A DNA stretch of 64,000 bases, from assembly GCF_000833025.1 (NCBI RefSeq), contig NZ_CP010817.1, forward strand, positions 3,100,001-3,164,000, read 5' to 3'. Position 1 is the stretch's first letter, and each line of letters starts with the position of its first letter. This document shows positions 8,944 through 20,200 of this stretch, piece after piece. Both the position numbers and the translations under genes were made by a program. The stretch is from Myroides profundi (GTDB lineage: Bacteria > Bacteroidota > Bacteroidia > Flavobacteriales > Flavobacteriaceae). Below the pieces are notes generated by a model, which was given only the letters and a program-made list of their open reading frames with translations, searched no databases and was not told the DNA's origin.

Positions 8944-10236
8944 TTACTTATTGCTTTCTAAATGTAGGTAACCCGATTTCTTAATCATACGCGAACCGCT
9001 AGCGTCTTTATACTCATAACTCACGATGTAGAAATAAGTACCTGTAGGTAATTTCTCACCTTTATTTATAGTAACACGTCCATCAGAGTATCCTCTAAAC
9101 ACATTACCTGCACTGTCATAACTCTTCGTGTCAAATACCTTAACTCCCCAACGGTTATAAATTTCTACTGTATTATTAGGGAATCTGTTGATATTATCTA
9201 TGATGAAGTAATCATTCTTACCATCTCCATCAGGAGAAACAAGGTTATAAATAACGATATCTCCGTCTAAGATCAAGTCTGTATTCACAGTAGCTAATGT
9301 AAAGAATCCGTACCCCTTAACACTAGTAGGCGTAGTGATCTCTTTCTTCTCTAGATCTACTACTCCTCCTTCGTCTACCCAAAGTTGTTGCTTAGCATCC
9401 CAGCGTACGATGTGTAATTCTTTCTCTGGGTTCACTAATAACTCTTTAGGTGTAGTACGCTCATCCCAACTTAGTGTCAGCATGATGTCTCCTTTACTAT
9501 TATCACTTCCTTTATCTACTGTCCAGTATTCGCGCTCATCTAGTAAGTTAATCACTCCTGATTTTGCACTACGCGCTCTAAAGAAGTTCTTATCATCTAA
9601 GTTATACTTCCCTTCATACGCATCCTTTACATGATCTGGAGCAGTGATTCTAGCATAACGGTATAGTCCTTTATCTCCTTTAGGATATTGGAACTCCTCA
9701 TTACCTATCTTCTCTACATATCCTTCTGCATGGCTTCTATCTGTAGGCTTAAGTGCTTTCGCTCCTTGGTGGAAGGTTAGCATCCCTGCTAATGAGTCTA
9801 CCTTAATGATACCGTCTTTAAAGTCTACACTACCTCTTACGTTAGCCTCGTTCTTTAGGTCAAAGGCCATGTCTTTAGTAGAGTTGTCTAGTACTACATC
9901 AAAGAAATTAGAAGGTTGGCTTCCTGTGATATGTTGAGCTCCTTTTGCTTCTTCAAAAGGAGTGAACACAGCTTTTGAACCTTTGGCACTTGTACTGTGA
10001 TCGTAAATATTGTCATTGTTAAAGTTGCTGTAGTAATAAACCGTTCCATCATTCTTTACATACCCTTCTTTTGTATTGTCAAAATCATAGATAGTAGACA
10101 TTACACCACCTTCTGCTACTGAAATCTTTCCTTGGTTTACCATTACTTGGTCTTTCTTAGCTTGCTGTGCTACTACTGTAGCTGGCAATGCTAAACCTAA
10201 TAAGGCAACTGATTTATATATTTTTTTTGATTGCAT
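8944..10236 (-). CDS. Secreted protein with T9SS type B (CHU_C) sorting domain
   Basis: The 430-residue product has a signal peptide (MQSKKIYKS..., cut near VVAQ), a beta-rich passenger of ~310 residues and a C-terminal type B sorting domain (SPDGDGKNDYFII, VEIYNRWGVKVFD, LPTGTYFYIVSYEY). The passenger contains MLTLSWDERTTPKELLVNPEKELHIVRWD in several short matched blocks shared with 3716-4987, so the paralogy extends beyond the sorting domain. It sits 57 bases after the giant repeat protein, across a strong hairpin, and 8 bases before the PorP/SprF gene. It may be the T9SS-exported partner or anchor of the adhesins encoded upstream, which lack a recognisable sorting domain; that is inference. 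Confidence 0.9.
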   Translation of the reverse strand: MQSKKIYKSVALLGLALPATVVAQQAKKDQVMVNQGKISVAEGGVMSTIYDFDNTKEGYVKNDGTVYYYSNFNNDNIYDHSTSAKGSKAVFTPFEEAKGAQHITGSQPSNFFDVVLDNSTKDMAFDLKNEANVRGSVDFKDGIIKVDSLAGMLTFHQGAKALKPTDRSHAEGYVEKIGNEEFQYPKGDKGLYRYARITAPDHVKDAYEGKYNLDDKNFFRARSAKSGVINLLDEREYWTVDKGSDNSKGDIMLTLSWDERTTPKELLVNPEKELHIVRWDAKQQLWVDEGGVVDLEKKEITTPTSVKGYGFFTLATVNTDLILDGDIVIYNLVSPDGDGKNDYFIIDNINRFPNNTVEIYNRWGVKVFDTKSYDSAGNVFRGYSDGRVTINKGEKLPTGTYFYIVSYEYKDASGSRMIKKSGYLHLESNK

Positions 10237-10254
10237 AGTTTTCAGTTTTTAAAT

Positions 10255-10281
10255 ACTGTGCTAGTGCGAGACTAGCACAGT
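10255..10281. other. Perfect 11-bp stem-loop between giant protein and cassette
   Basis: ACTGTGCTAGT (10255-10265), loop GCGAG, then the exact complement (10271-10281). It lies 13 bases after the giant gene's stop and 19 bases before the next start. No T-run follows on the minus strand, so it is not a standard terminator; an RNA-processing or stability element inside the operon is more likely. Confidence 0.85.
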
Positions 10282-10293
10282 TATTTAGGTTTA

Positions 10294-13200
10294 TTATTTT
10301 ACTACAAATACCACAGTCATGAAAGCTCCGTATTTTGCTTTCTTGATAATATCATAAGTCAATACACCATCTTTATCTACTTTCACATTAGTGAATACAG
10401 CAGGATCATAGTATGGTACAAAGAAGTTTAAATCTTCTTTCTTGTATACAGGGATAGTTGCACTAGCATCAGACTGAACCATTGGAGGTCTTGTTCCCTC
10501 AATAGGTGTATCTACTATAGCTCCCGCACCACCGAACATAGCTACATACTCATTGTATAAGTTTCTTGTTTTTCCCTTTCCTTGTTTAGACGTATCAAAC
10601 ATTACTGGAGGCATATAGAATACTTTAGGCATAGCTGCTTTCACATCTACTGTGTATTCTTTTTCACCTGTTGTTGGATTCGTACCAGGAGTAACAATTA
10701 CATTACTGTTATTTACTTTTCCATCCGCTGGCTTAACTACTACTTTCTCTTGGTTTGCTTGAACAAATGTTTTATTATCTACCCAAGTTACTTTATCTCC
10801 TTCTGTAACTAATACCTGATTAGGTTTACCTCCTTCTATTCTATTAACTGTTAAGTCACCTTTCATATTAGAAATATTAAAGTTTCCTTCATTCACAGCT
10901 AAAGAAACATTCTGAAGCACTACTCCTGTACCATCTTTAACAGTTAGTAATTCCTCTGTAGCAGATGTTAAGTTACCTTTTCCTGTAATATCAGTTGTAT
11001 TAACAGTTGGTTTTTTCCATTCTACTTTAGCATTTTCTCCTGTACCTACAGTAGTTAATACTTGGTTATTATCTCCTCCTGTAATTTTATCTGTCGTTAC
11101 AGCTCCATCTTTTATTTTATCAGAAGTAACTGCATTAGTAGCTAATTTATCTTCATTAATAGCTCCATTAGTAACATCAATCTGAACATCTTTTAACAAT
11201 GACGTTGCTCCATTAGCAGAGATTGTAATTGTGTTCTCAGTAGAAGATAAAGCTTTACCTTCTCCAACATTAGAAGCATCTACACTTGGTGTTTTATTAA
11301 CCCACTTATCTCCATCAAATACTAATACATTTCCAACTTTAGGATCTTTCGCATCTAACTCTATTCCTTGTAATTTAGAAACTTCTGTTTTACCATCTTT
11401 AAGTATTACATCCCCTTCTAATTTTAACTCAGCTGGTTTACCATTAACTGTAGATACTAGTTTATCTCCTTTAGCTTCTAATGTATTAGATGTAGCATCT
11501 ACTTTAGATACCCACTCTACCTTACCATTATCCCCAGTAACTAGAACATCTCCTTTATTAGTTCCTGCCGTTATTTCTAAAGTAACATCTTTTAATGTAG
11601 CATTAGCTCCACCTGTTACAGTGATTCCTGTACCTGTAATTCCTTTAGAAGAAACAATACTTGCGTCTGTTAAAGTAACAGTTGATGATTTTCCGTTTAC
11701 TGTACTTGTTAAACTATTTCCTGTTAATTCTAATTTATTAGAAGTATTACCTTCTATTATTTCTTTTTGAGTTTTGTATGTAACATTACCTTCTTTATCA
11801 GCAACAGCTACTCTATTATCATCCCCTTCACCTGCAGATAATTTATCTGAAGTAACAGAACCTCCTTGTAACATTTCATTAGAAATCTTATCTGTTAAAT
11901 CTGTTCTTCCCTCTACACCATTCACTGTAGAAACTAATTCATTACCAACAACTCCTAATTTATTTGTTGTAGCGTCTGCTTTAGTTATCCATTTAGTGAT
12001 CATTTTTTCACCTTCTTTTACAGTAACTAATACATCACCTTCTTTACCTCCTTGGATTTGGTTATTAGTAACCTGCCCTCCGATATTTTGTAAACTTAAT
12101 TTAGCCTCATCAACATCAACAGTATACTCTGTATTTTTATCTTTTGTTCCAGCTCCTGTTGTAACAACTGTTACTTTATCAGAACCATTTTTAACTGATG
12201 TTGTTTTTTGTCCTGCTTCGATAACTGAAGTCAAATCAACAGATGTAGACTCTACTCCATTTACAACAGTTGTAATTGTAGTTCCATCAACTTTATTTTC
12301 AACTTTATCAACTAAAGCGATTTCTGCTGGCACACCATTTACTGTAGAAACAATCGTATTTCCATTAGTACCATCTTTTTTAGCTAGTGTATTAGTTGTA
12401 GCATCTACTTTAGATACCCACTCTACCTTACCATTATCCCCAGTAACTAATACATCGCCTTTATTTGTACCAGCTGTTATTTCTAAAGTAACATCTTTTA
12501 ATGTAGAACCTTTTTCTCCTCCAACAGTAATTGTTGATGAAGTAATGTTCTTAGCATCTTTAATATCTCCTACTTTAATTTCCTTGTAACTAACCGTTCC
12601 ATCAGCATTTACAGTAGCAACTTTACCTGCATCAATAGCATCTGCTCCTAATTTATCAGCTGTTACATTCTTATCTGCTAAATCTGCTGTTTTAACCTCA
12701 CCATCTATAATCTTAGCAGAAGTAATTGCATTATCTGCAACGTCAATCTGAACATCTTTTAATAAAGCTGTTGCTCCTTCGCCTTTGATAGCAATAGTCT
12801 TCTCAGTAGAAGTTAATGCTTTACCATTCGTTACATTATCCGTGTTAACTGTTGGTACTTTATTAATCCATTGACCACCTTCAAATGATAATACTTCTCC
12901 ATCTTGTACTTTAGTAGTGACTAAATCATTTCCTTGTAATTTAGAAACTTCCGTTTTACCGTCTTTAAGTATTACATCCCCTTCTAATTTTAACTCAGCT
13001 GGCTTACCATTAACTGTAGAAACTAGTTTATCTCCTTTAGTTTCTAATGTATTAGACGTGGCATCTACTTTAGATATCCACTCTACCTTACCATTATCTC
13101 CAGTAACTAGAACATCTCCTTTATTAGTTCCTGCTGTTATTTCTAAAGTAACATCTTTTAATGTAGAACCTTTTTCTCCTCCAACAGTAATTGTTGATGA

Positions 13201-16200
13201 AGTAATGTTCTTAGCATCTTTAATATCTCCTACTTTAATTTCCTTGTAACTAACCGTTCCATCAGCATTTACAGTAGCAACCTTACCTGCATCAATAGCA
13301 TCTGCTCCTAATTTATCTGCTGTAACAGAACCAGACTGTAACATTCCATTAGAAATCTTATCTGTTAAATCTGTTTTACCTTCAACTCCATTTACTGTAG
13401 ATACTAATTCGTTACCAACAACTTCTAATTTATTTGTCGTAGCTTCTGCTTTAGTTACCCATTTAGTAATAAGATTTCCTTTATCATCAGTTGTACTTAC
13501 TAATACATCACCTTCATTTCCTCCTTGGATTTGGTTATTAGTAACCTGTCCTCCTATATTTTGTAAGCTTAATTTAGCCTCATCAACATCAACTACATAC
13601 TCAGTATTTTTACCAGTAGTTGTGCCAACAACAGTAACTTTATTAGAACCTTCTTTTACTGTAGTTGTTTTTTGTCCTGCTTGGATAGCTGGAGTTAAAT
13701 CTAAACCTTCTCCTGCCTTATCATTAACAGTAGTAACTAACTTATTGTCTTTATCAAGAGAATTTCCAATTGAATTTACAATATCAGCTGTTTTTGAAGG
13801 AACACCATTAACTATAGATGTCATTGTATTCCCTGTAGATGTCAACTCGTTAGTCGTGTTATTTGTAAGGATATCATTTTGATCAATCCAAGTAGTTGTT
13901 AAACCATCTTTAGAAGTAATCATTACTTGTCCTGCAGTACCAGGAGTTATAGCAAGAGTAACATCTTTTAATGTAGCATTAGTTCCACCTGTTACAGTAA
14001 TTCCTGTACCAGTAATTCCTTTTGCTTTTAACTCATTTTCTGGAGTTCCATCATTTCCTTTTGCAATTGCATCAGCAATGATATCTTTTGTAGAAGTTTG
14101 TTTTAAAACTCCGTTAGCATCAGCCACAACTAATTTATCAGATGTAGAATCAACCTTATCTCCTAAGTTATGTAAACCTTCGATTGCAAGCTCTTTACCT
14201 GATTGTACTTTTATTACAGTATCTTTATCTAAAGCACCACCTAATTCAATCTTACCATCAGTTGTTTTAGTCAATCCATTACCTGCAGTAACTGTATTTC
14301 CTAATTCATTAGCAGGAACCCACTCTGTTACAAATACAGTCTTACCATCAACAACTACATCATTATTAGCAGCATCTTTCAATGGTTTTTCTGTTGTAAC
14401 TAAAACATCACCTTTGTTTTTACCACCTGTAACATCGATTTGAGTAGCATCTAATAATGCTTTATTTCCACCTAATACAGTAATAGATCCAGAAGTTAAA
14501 GCTTTACCGTTTAGAGATTTCCCTGAAACTTCTTGATAAGTTACATTACCTTTAGCATCAGCAACAGCTACTCTGTTATCAACACCCGTACCTGCATTTA
14601 ATTTCTCAGAAGTAACTGCACCATCTTTCAGCATTGGAGTTGTGATAGCTTGAGTTAAATCTGTTTTACCTTCAACACCATTTACAGTAGATACTAATTC
14701 GTTACCATCAATTTCTAATTTATTAGATGTAGCATCTTTTTTAGATACCCACTCTACCTTACCATTATCTCCAGTAACTAGAACATCTCCTTTATTAGTT
14801 CCTGCTGTTATTTCTAAAGTAACATCTTTTAATGTAGAACCTTTTTCTCCACCAACAGTAATTGTTGATGAAGTAATGTTCTTAGCTTCTTTAAGATCTC
14901 CTACTTTAATTTCATTATAACTTACTGTTCCATCATTATTTACAGTAGCAACTTTACCTGCATCAATAGCATCTGCTCCTAATTTATCTGCTGTTACTGC
15001 TCCTTTTGCAATCTCTAAAGTAACATCCTTTAATAAAGCATCTTTTCCTTCAGTTACTGTAATATCTGTAGAACTTAATGTTCCTTTAGTACCTGCTACA
15101 ATATTGATTTTATTCACTAATTCATCGATAGCAGCTTGTACATTCTCAGCTGTTAAACCAGAAACACCATTATTATATCCAGAAGCAATAGCATTTGTAT
15201 CAATAGTAGTAATTACATTCTCACCTTCTTTGTTTTTATTCTTGAAAACATAAACTCCATCCTTAACTTCTACTTTAACTGTATTCGCATCGAATGTTAC
15301 TGGAACATTTTTCTCATTTGTATATGTAAACGTACCGTTACCATGATCTACAATAGAAGTTACTGTTTCGTTAGCTTTAACAACACTTTCTTTCGTTACC
15401 CATTTTACTGTACCGTCTTTTTCAGTAACTAATACAGTATCTACACCACCTTTTTCGATTTGAGTCAACTGAAGTGTACCACCAATTTTGTTTAACTCAA
15501 ACTTAGTTTGGTTAATAGTTAATACAACATCTTTTAATACTACTCCTGCTGTATTAGACACAGTCATTAACTCATTAGCAGATGTTAATGCTTTACCATC
15601 TACATTAGTAGACGAAATATTTTGATATACTACTGTTCCATCAGCTTGTGCTACTGGCACTTTACCTTCATTTCCTTCACCTGCTTCTAATTTCTCAACT
15701 GTAACTGATCCATCTTTAAGCATTTCAGTAGTTAATTTATCTTTTAATGTTTGAGTAGCAGGCACTCCATTAACTGTAGAAATTAATTCCGTACCGTTTA
15801 ATACTAAACTATTAGAAGTTACTGCATCTTTAGCAGACCATACTATCTTTCCATCTTTATTTACTACTAATACATCTCCTGCATTACCAGCTTGAAGCTG
15901 TGTAAGATTTAATGTGCCTCCTAAGTTTTCTAACTTAATTGCTTTTTCGTTAACGCTTAAAGCAGTTGTTTTTAATACAGCTCCTTTACCATCTGTAACC
16001 ACAATAATATCGTTACCTGTAAGGTCTTTACCATTTAATGCTGTTTCTAAGTTAACTGTTAAGTTACCGTCTTTGTCAACATCTAAACCACTACCTGGTT
16101 TTACTACACCCGCTACCTCTTTAGTAGCTGTAGGTACGTCAAGTGTATAAGAAATAGAGTTTGTTCCTTTTACTTCAGTTACTTTAATATTAGTACCACC

Positions 16201-17187
16201 GTTTAAAGTAGTTAGAGTTTGATTCTCTTTTACTAATGCATCTACATCTATATTATGGGTAGTGTTTTGCTCATCAGTATAAGCTAATTGTCTATCTGTA
16301 GTATTGTAAACTAACTTAGTTAACGTTTGTTCTACGTTTACTAATTGCTTTAATACATTGTATAAATCAATATCTGTTTTCCCTTTGATTACCTCAGTAA
16401 TATCACCAATAACAGTAATCTTAGATTCAGCACCAGCTTCATTTGTATAAGTATACTTACCAGCCTCTTCGCGAACTAAAGTAGTAATCGTCTCATGTTT
16501 CTTCACAAGATCTTTAATACTTACCACAGTTTCTTTACCTGCTTCATCTTTAAATATAAGTGTCCCAGCATCTACATTGTTTGTAATACTAGTAACAGTC
16601 TCAAATGACTTAACAGCTCCTTTAATATCTATAGTAGTAACTGTTTTCTTCTCATCAGAATACGTTAAAGCACCTGTAGCTTTATCAAAAGCTAATACAG
16701 TTAATGTCTCATGTGCTTTAATAACACCGTCAAAGTTTATCTCTACTTTATCTCCATCTTTAGTTATATGATATAACTTATCTCCTTCATAAATAACATT
16801 ACCTTCTGTAGTCTTAACGATGTTCTTTATTAAATTAGTTACATCACCACCTTTAAGGATGTCTCCGAATTTATTGATAACAACTCCAGGAATATCTGCA
16901 TCAGCAGTTAAACGTTTCCATACGTTTACATCCCAATAGTAATAACCTGGTGTGATATCTTTTTGTTCTTTAGTAGCGTATACTAATAAACTCTGTACGT
17001 TACCATTCGTAATAGTAGTTTTATCTTTAGTGTCAGTCAATGCCACATTAGGAATTAACAAACCTCTATTTTTAGATTCAATTAATAACTCTGCTGATTT
17101 GTTTGGAGTAGCAGTACCAATACCTACTTGTGCATTAGCAGCCATAGTCCCCATCAATAATGCAACTGATAATAATCTTTTTTTCAT
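10294..17187 (-). CDS. Giant repeat-rich surface protein (2297 aa)
   Basis: Signal peptide (MKKRLLSVAL..., cut near ANAQ), then VGIGTATPN and GYYYWDVNVWKRL, a head region common in Bacteroidota tail-fibre-like surface proteins. Residues ~150-330 hold ETLTTL...YTNE-type beta repeats. Residues ~350-2150 hold about ten larger units built from recurring blocks such as GDVLVTGDNGKVEWVSK, LVSTVNGKPAEL, ITSSTITVGG and DVTLEI. The last ~110 residues (from MPKVFYMPPV) are non-repetitive. No T9SS sorting domain is recognisable, so the route to the surface is not evident beyond Sec. It is 30 bases after the lectin-like adhesin gene and precedes a type B substrate/PorP/PorE cassette. Some repeats are nearly identical at DNA level, so length changes by recombination are likely. 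Adhesin or filament function is inferred. Confidence 0.85.
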   Translation of the reverse strand: MKKRLLSVALLMGTMAANAQVGIGTATPNKSAELLIESKNRGLLIPNVALTDTKDKTTITNGNVQSLLVYATKEQKDITPGYYYWDVNVWKRLTADADIPGVVINKFGDILKGGDVTNLIKNIVKTTEGNVIYEGDKLYHITKDGDKVEINFDGVIKAHETLTVLAFDKATGALTYSDEKKTVTTIDIKGAVKSFETVTSITNNVDAGTLIFKDEAGKETVVSIKDLVKKHETITTLVREEAGKYTYTNEAGAESKITVIGDITEVIKGKTDIDLYNVLKQLVNVEQTLTKLVYNTTDRQLAYTDEQNTTHNIDVDALVKENQTLTTLNGGTNIKVTEVKGTNSISYTLDVPTATKEVAGVVKPGSGLDVDKDGNLTVNLETALNGKDLTGNDIIVVTDGKGAVLKTTALSVNEKAIKLENLGGTLNLTQLQAGNAGDVLVVNKDGKIVWSAKDAVTSNSLVLNGTELISTVNGVPATQTLKDKLTTEMLKDGSVTVEKLEAGEGNEGKVPVAQADGTVVYQNISSTNVDGKALTSANELMTVSNTAGVVLKDVVLTINQTKFELNKIGGTLQLTQIEKGGVDTVLVTEKDGTVKWVTKESVVKANETVTSIVDHGNGTFTYTNEKNVPVTFDANTVKVEVKDGVYVFKNKNKEGENVITTIDTNAIASGYNNGVSGLTAENVQAAIDELVNKINIVAGTKGTLSSTDITVTEGKDALLKDVTLEIAKGAVTADKLGADAIDAGKVATVNNDGTVSYNEIKVGDLKEAKNITSSTITVGGEKGSTLKDVTLEITAGTNKGDVLVTGDNGKVEWVSKKDATSNKLEIDGNELVSTVNGVEGKTDLTQAITTPMLKDGAVTSEKLNAGTGVDNRVAVADAKGNVTYQEVSGKSLNGKALTSGSITVLGGNKALLDATQIDVTGGKNKGDVLVTTEKPLKDAANNDVVVDGKTVFVTEWVPANELGNTVTAGNGLTKTTDGKIELGGALDKDTVIKVQSGKELAIEGLHNLGDKVDSTSDKLVVADANGVLKQTSTKDIIADAIAKGNDGTPENELKAKGITGTGITVTGGTNATLKDVTLAITPGTAGQVMITSKDGLTTTWIDQNDILTNNTTNELTSTGNTMTSIVNGVPSKTADIVNSIGNSLDKDNKLVTTVNDKAGEGLDLTPAIQAGQKTTTVKEGSNKVTVVGTTTGKNTEYVVDVDEAKLSLQNIGGQVTNNQIQGGNEGDVLVSTTDDKGNLITKWVTKAEATTNKLEVVGNELVSTVNGVEGKTDLTDKISNGMLQSGSVTADKLGADAIDAGKVATVNADGTVSYKEIKVGDIKDAKNITSSTITVGGEKGSTLKDVTLEITAGTNKGDVLVTGDNGKVEWISKVDATSNTLETKGDKLVSTVNGKPAELKLEGDVILKDGKTEVSKLQGNDLVTTKVQDGEVLSFEGGQWINKVPTVNTDNVTNGKALTSTEKTIAIKGEGATALLKDVQIDVADNAITSAKIIDGEVKTADLADKNVTADKLGADAIDAGKVATVNADGTVSYKEIKVGDIKDAKNITSSTITVGGEKGSTLKDVTLEITAGTNKGDVLVTGDNGKVEWVSKVDATTNTLAKKDGTNGNTIVSTVNGVPAEIALVDKVENKVDGTTITTVVNGVESTSVDLTSVIEAGQKTTSVKNGSDKVTVVTTGAGTKDKNTEYTVDVDEAKLSLQNIGGQVTNNQIQGGKEGDVLVTVKEGEKMITKWITKADATTNKLGVVGNELVSTVNGVEGRTDLTDKISNEMLQGGSVTSDKLSAGEGDDNRVAVADKEGNVTYKTQKEIIEGNTSNKLELTGNSLTSTVNGKSSTVTLTDASIVSSKGITGTGITVTGGANATLKDVTLEITAGTNKGDVLVTGDNGKVEWVSKVDATSNTLEAKGDKLVSTVNGKPAELKLEGDVILKDGKTEVSKLQGIELDAKDPKVGNVLVFDGDKWVNKTPSVDASNVGEGKALSSTENTITISANGATSLLKDVQIDVTNGAINEDKLATNAVTSDKIKDGAVTTDKITGGDNNQVLTTVGTGENAKVEWKKPTVNTTDITGKGNLTSATEELLTVKDGTGVVLQNVSLAVNEGNFNISNMKGDLTVNRIEGGKPNQVLVTEGDKVTWVDNKTFVQANQEKVVVKPADGKVNNSNVIVTPGTNPTTGEKEYTVDVKAAMPKVFYMPPVMFDTSKQGKGKTRNLYNEYVAMFGGAGAIVDTPIEGTRPPMVQSDASATIPVYKKEDLNFFVPYYDPAVFTNVKVDKDGVLTYDIIKKAKYGAFMTVVFVVK
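11364..11600. repeat. Intragenic repeat, partner of 12930-13166
   Basis: 237 bases matching 12930-13166 at an offset of 1566 bases (522 codons). I count ten differences, mostly third-position changes. Confidence 0.9.
12473..12656. repeat. Intragenic repeat, partner of 13133-13316
   Basis: Offset is exactly 660 bases (220 codons). The first 149 bases are identical, with few differences in the rest. A diverged third copy begins near 14812. Confidence 0.92.
12930..13316. repeat. Overlapping copies of both intragenic repeats
   Basis: Bases 12930-13166 pair with 11364-11600, and 13133-13316 pair with 12473-12656. Recombination between copies would remove or add whole codons (522 or 220) and keep the frame. 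Confidence 0.9.
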
Positions 17188-17217
17188 AACTCTATATTTG
17201 TGTCTTTAACGCCTTAA

Positions 17218-20200
17218 TTATTGTACTTTGTGATAAATGTGTGGATTCGTAATTAATGGTCCACCACCTTCTACTGGAGTGATTGTTGGTTTATCTAACC
17301 CTTTATCATCTTTTGACTCCGCTGTTGTTGTTTTTCCTTTTGGAGCAGTTCCTGTTACTTCTGCTCTATTCTCTACTTTCTCAGCATCTACATCTGTGTC
17401 TGTAATCGTATAAGTAGCAGTTGCTGTCCAAGTATCCCCTACTTTTAAACTCTCTGTTCCTTGCCCTTCAGTGAATACTGGAGTAAAGTTTGGTATCTTA
17501 GAATCTTTAAAATCTTTTAAAGTCAAGGATACGTTACCTGTATTTGTGATTGTAAACGTATAATTGATTACTCCATTCCCTTCTGTTGTATCTGCATCCT
17601 CATCTACTACTCCTACTTTTACTAATGTGATAGAAGGTTGTTGTTCTAAGATAGTTACTGTACAAGTTTCACAGTTTTTATACTTATCATCTTTCTCTGG
17701 ATATCTTGGATCTACTGGATAGTTTGGATCAGTTGGTTTTGGTTTGTTTGGATTAGGATCTACTGTTGTAGTTGTAACCTTACCACCTTTTTCTCCTTCT
17801 CCATTACCAGTTGCAATATTCAATACACCTCCTCTTTCGATATCTATTTGTTCAATTTTATAAGTCCCTTTAAATGTTTCTGTATCTACTGCATTTTGTG
17901 GTAAGTTTATTGGTCCACCATCAATTTCAATTTTATCATCTGTAATCGTAATATTCTTTAATCCAGTATTTCCGGTATTTATTACTTTAAAAGTATAATT
18001 GATTACGTCTCCTACAGTTACTTTTCCATCTCCATTTGCATCAGAATAAGTACCTGTTTTCTCAATCACTAATCCTGGTTCCGGTATAATCTCAATAACA
18101 CCACACATATCAACAACATTAGGAGTATTCTCACAATCGAAAGTATGCACACTTGAATCAGCAGCAATACCATCTCCCATACTACCATATATCTTATGCC
18201 CTACATAACAATATTTATTCTTGTCATTTACAATCATACTTGTATGTCCACCAACCTCTACATAAACTACTCTATTATCATTTAATCCTTGAGGCTCTTT
18301 TGCTGAATGTAAATCTCCACCTGATTGCCCTAACATATTGTATCCATTAGCGCCCCAGAAATAAACACGTCCATACTTATTAATAGCTCCAGCCGCAGCT
18401 TCATAACTTGAGTTATCTTGTGCACTTAAGTATTTAATATCTGTTAATTCTGTTTTGTCCTCTTTTTTTACTGTTTGCCAAGTTAATTGCTCTGTCGTAT
18501 TACCTACGCCAAGTTGCCCTCTTGTATTACTTCCAATTGAATAAATCTTACCTTCTTCAGAAAGAGCAAAATAACTTACATAATCATCCTCACCAATACC
18601 TGTTATTCCAATCATCACAGGTTTTGTAGCAAAAGGTGCTTTTACCACTTCTGCATAACTATAATTTGTATTTTTAATGCGTTTTGTACCATTAAACACA
18701 GTAGTTCCCCATGCATAATATTTACCATCTTTAGTATAAGCAAATCCTCCTGTAGCATGCATTTTCATCATTTCTACATTTTGCAATGGTGTATTACCCG
18801 CTGTACTTACTGTATGCCACTCTTTATTAATAGCAGAATTACCATCACCATATAGTGTAGCCTTTGTACCACTAATTTTCACCTGACCATTATTCAATAA
18901 AATAGCTAACACATTATTAGATGCAGTCATATACTTTACATCCTTAGGAGAAACTCCTGGAGGTAATTCTATCTTTTGAAAAGCATTACTTATAACTAAA
19001 TCAGGATGAATCACAGCATATTTAGCACTACTACCTCTTGTTCCCCAAACATATAATCCTTTCGTAGTTAATAAGAAGTTCTGATTATTACTATAATACT
19101 GAGAACCTATTGTAGCCATTAAAGGACTACCTTCATAATTAAACCCATTAGCAAACGTAATATCTGTTGGCACTAAGAAGTGATCTCCTGTACCGCCTTT
19201 CGGCATAGTTTGTTCACCAAATATTTGGAATCCTGTCGCTGTTTTAATTATTGTTGAGTGGTAACCTGAAATAAACTTATCTCCTGGGTAATCACAAAAG
19301 TCTGGTCCTACAGGTTCTGTTCTGTCAGTAATACCTTCTGCTTGATTACATTTAACTCCAACCACCTGGTCAGTTAAACCATTTGGCCACATCTTACAAT
19401 TAGCTTGAGTAGCATTAGGTCCACAATAATTGTTACTACCTATATTCAAATTAGTAACTGTATTCATAGCAATTACATTTACATTATCTGAATTAGTTAA
19501 AACACTTGTTCCTCCTCCACTAGCTTGTGCTTTTACTATAAAGTAAGCATTGTGTAAGCTTGTACCCGTATATTTTACAATAGGATATGTTTTAGCATGC
19601 TGATCAAAAGTTGCACATATTTCTACTACAGATGTATCATTCAATTCAACAGATACTTTTCCATTAGTTGGTTCATATTGGGTAAATGATCCAGTTATAG
19701 TAAAATATGCATTATTTTTTAAAATGATACGTGAATCTCCAGTACCTCCAAATCCAACCATTGCAGAACCATCTAATTCAAACCCTCCTTTTGGACAAAT
19801 ACTAACTACTCCTCCTTGTTGAGTATATGTACCTTTAACTTTTAACTTTGCGCCTGACTGCACGTACAATGCAGCTCCTTGTTCAACAGTTAAACCTCCA
19901 ACAATAGATACTTCTCCATTCACACAATATACTTTTCCCGATTTTAAAGTTTGAGCTGTACCTGAATTTTGTAAACTTATCGCGCCTTCTGGGCACCCAC
20001 AGAAATCAGGATCTATTATTTGTGTAGAAATACTCGATGTCAACTGTTCATCACTAACTAATTTTTGAATATCAGCAGGTAAAGAAGTTTTGCTAATAGT
20101 AGCTGTATTTCTTAACACTGCATTATTAGGAGCTTTCTTTACTTTACCCTTGATAGTAAAAGATATTGTCCCTAATCTACCTAAAGTAACAGCTATATCT

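Noticed and set aside
11364..13316. Regularly spaced repeats that could be taken for a CRISPR array or tandem-repeat locus.
   Set aside because: The repeats are hundreds of bases long, coding and in frame with the giant protein; no short repeat-spacer pattern and no cas genes.
10582..17209. Many plus-strand open frames of 64-271 codons inside the two large adhesin genes.
   Set aside because: They are antisense to long, repeat-rich genes, have biased composition (Ser/Thr/Pro/Leu) and repeat with the sense repeats; no start or terminator context.
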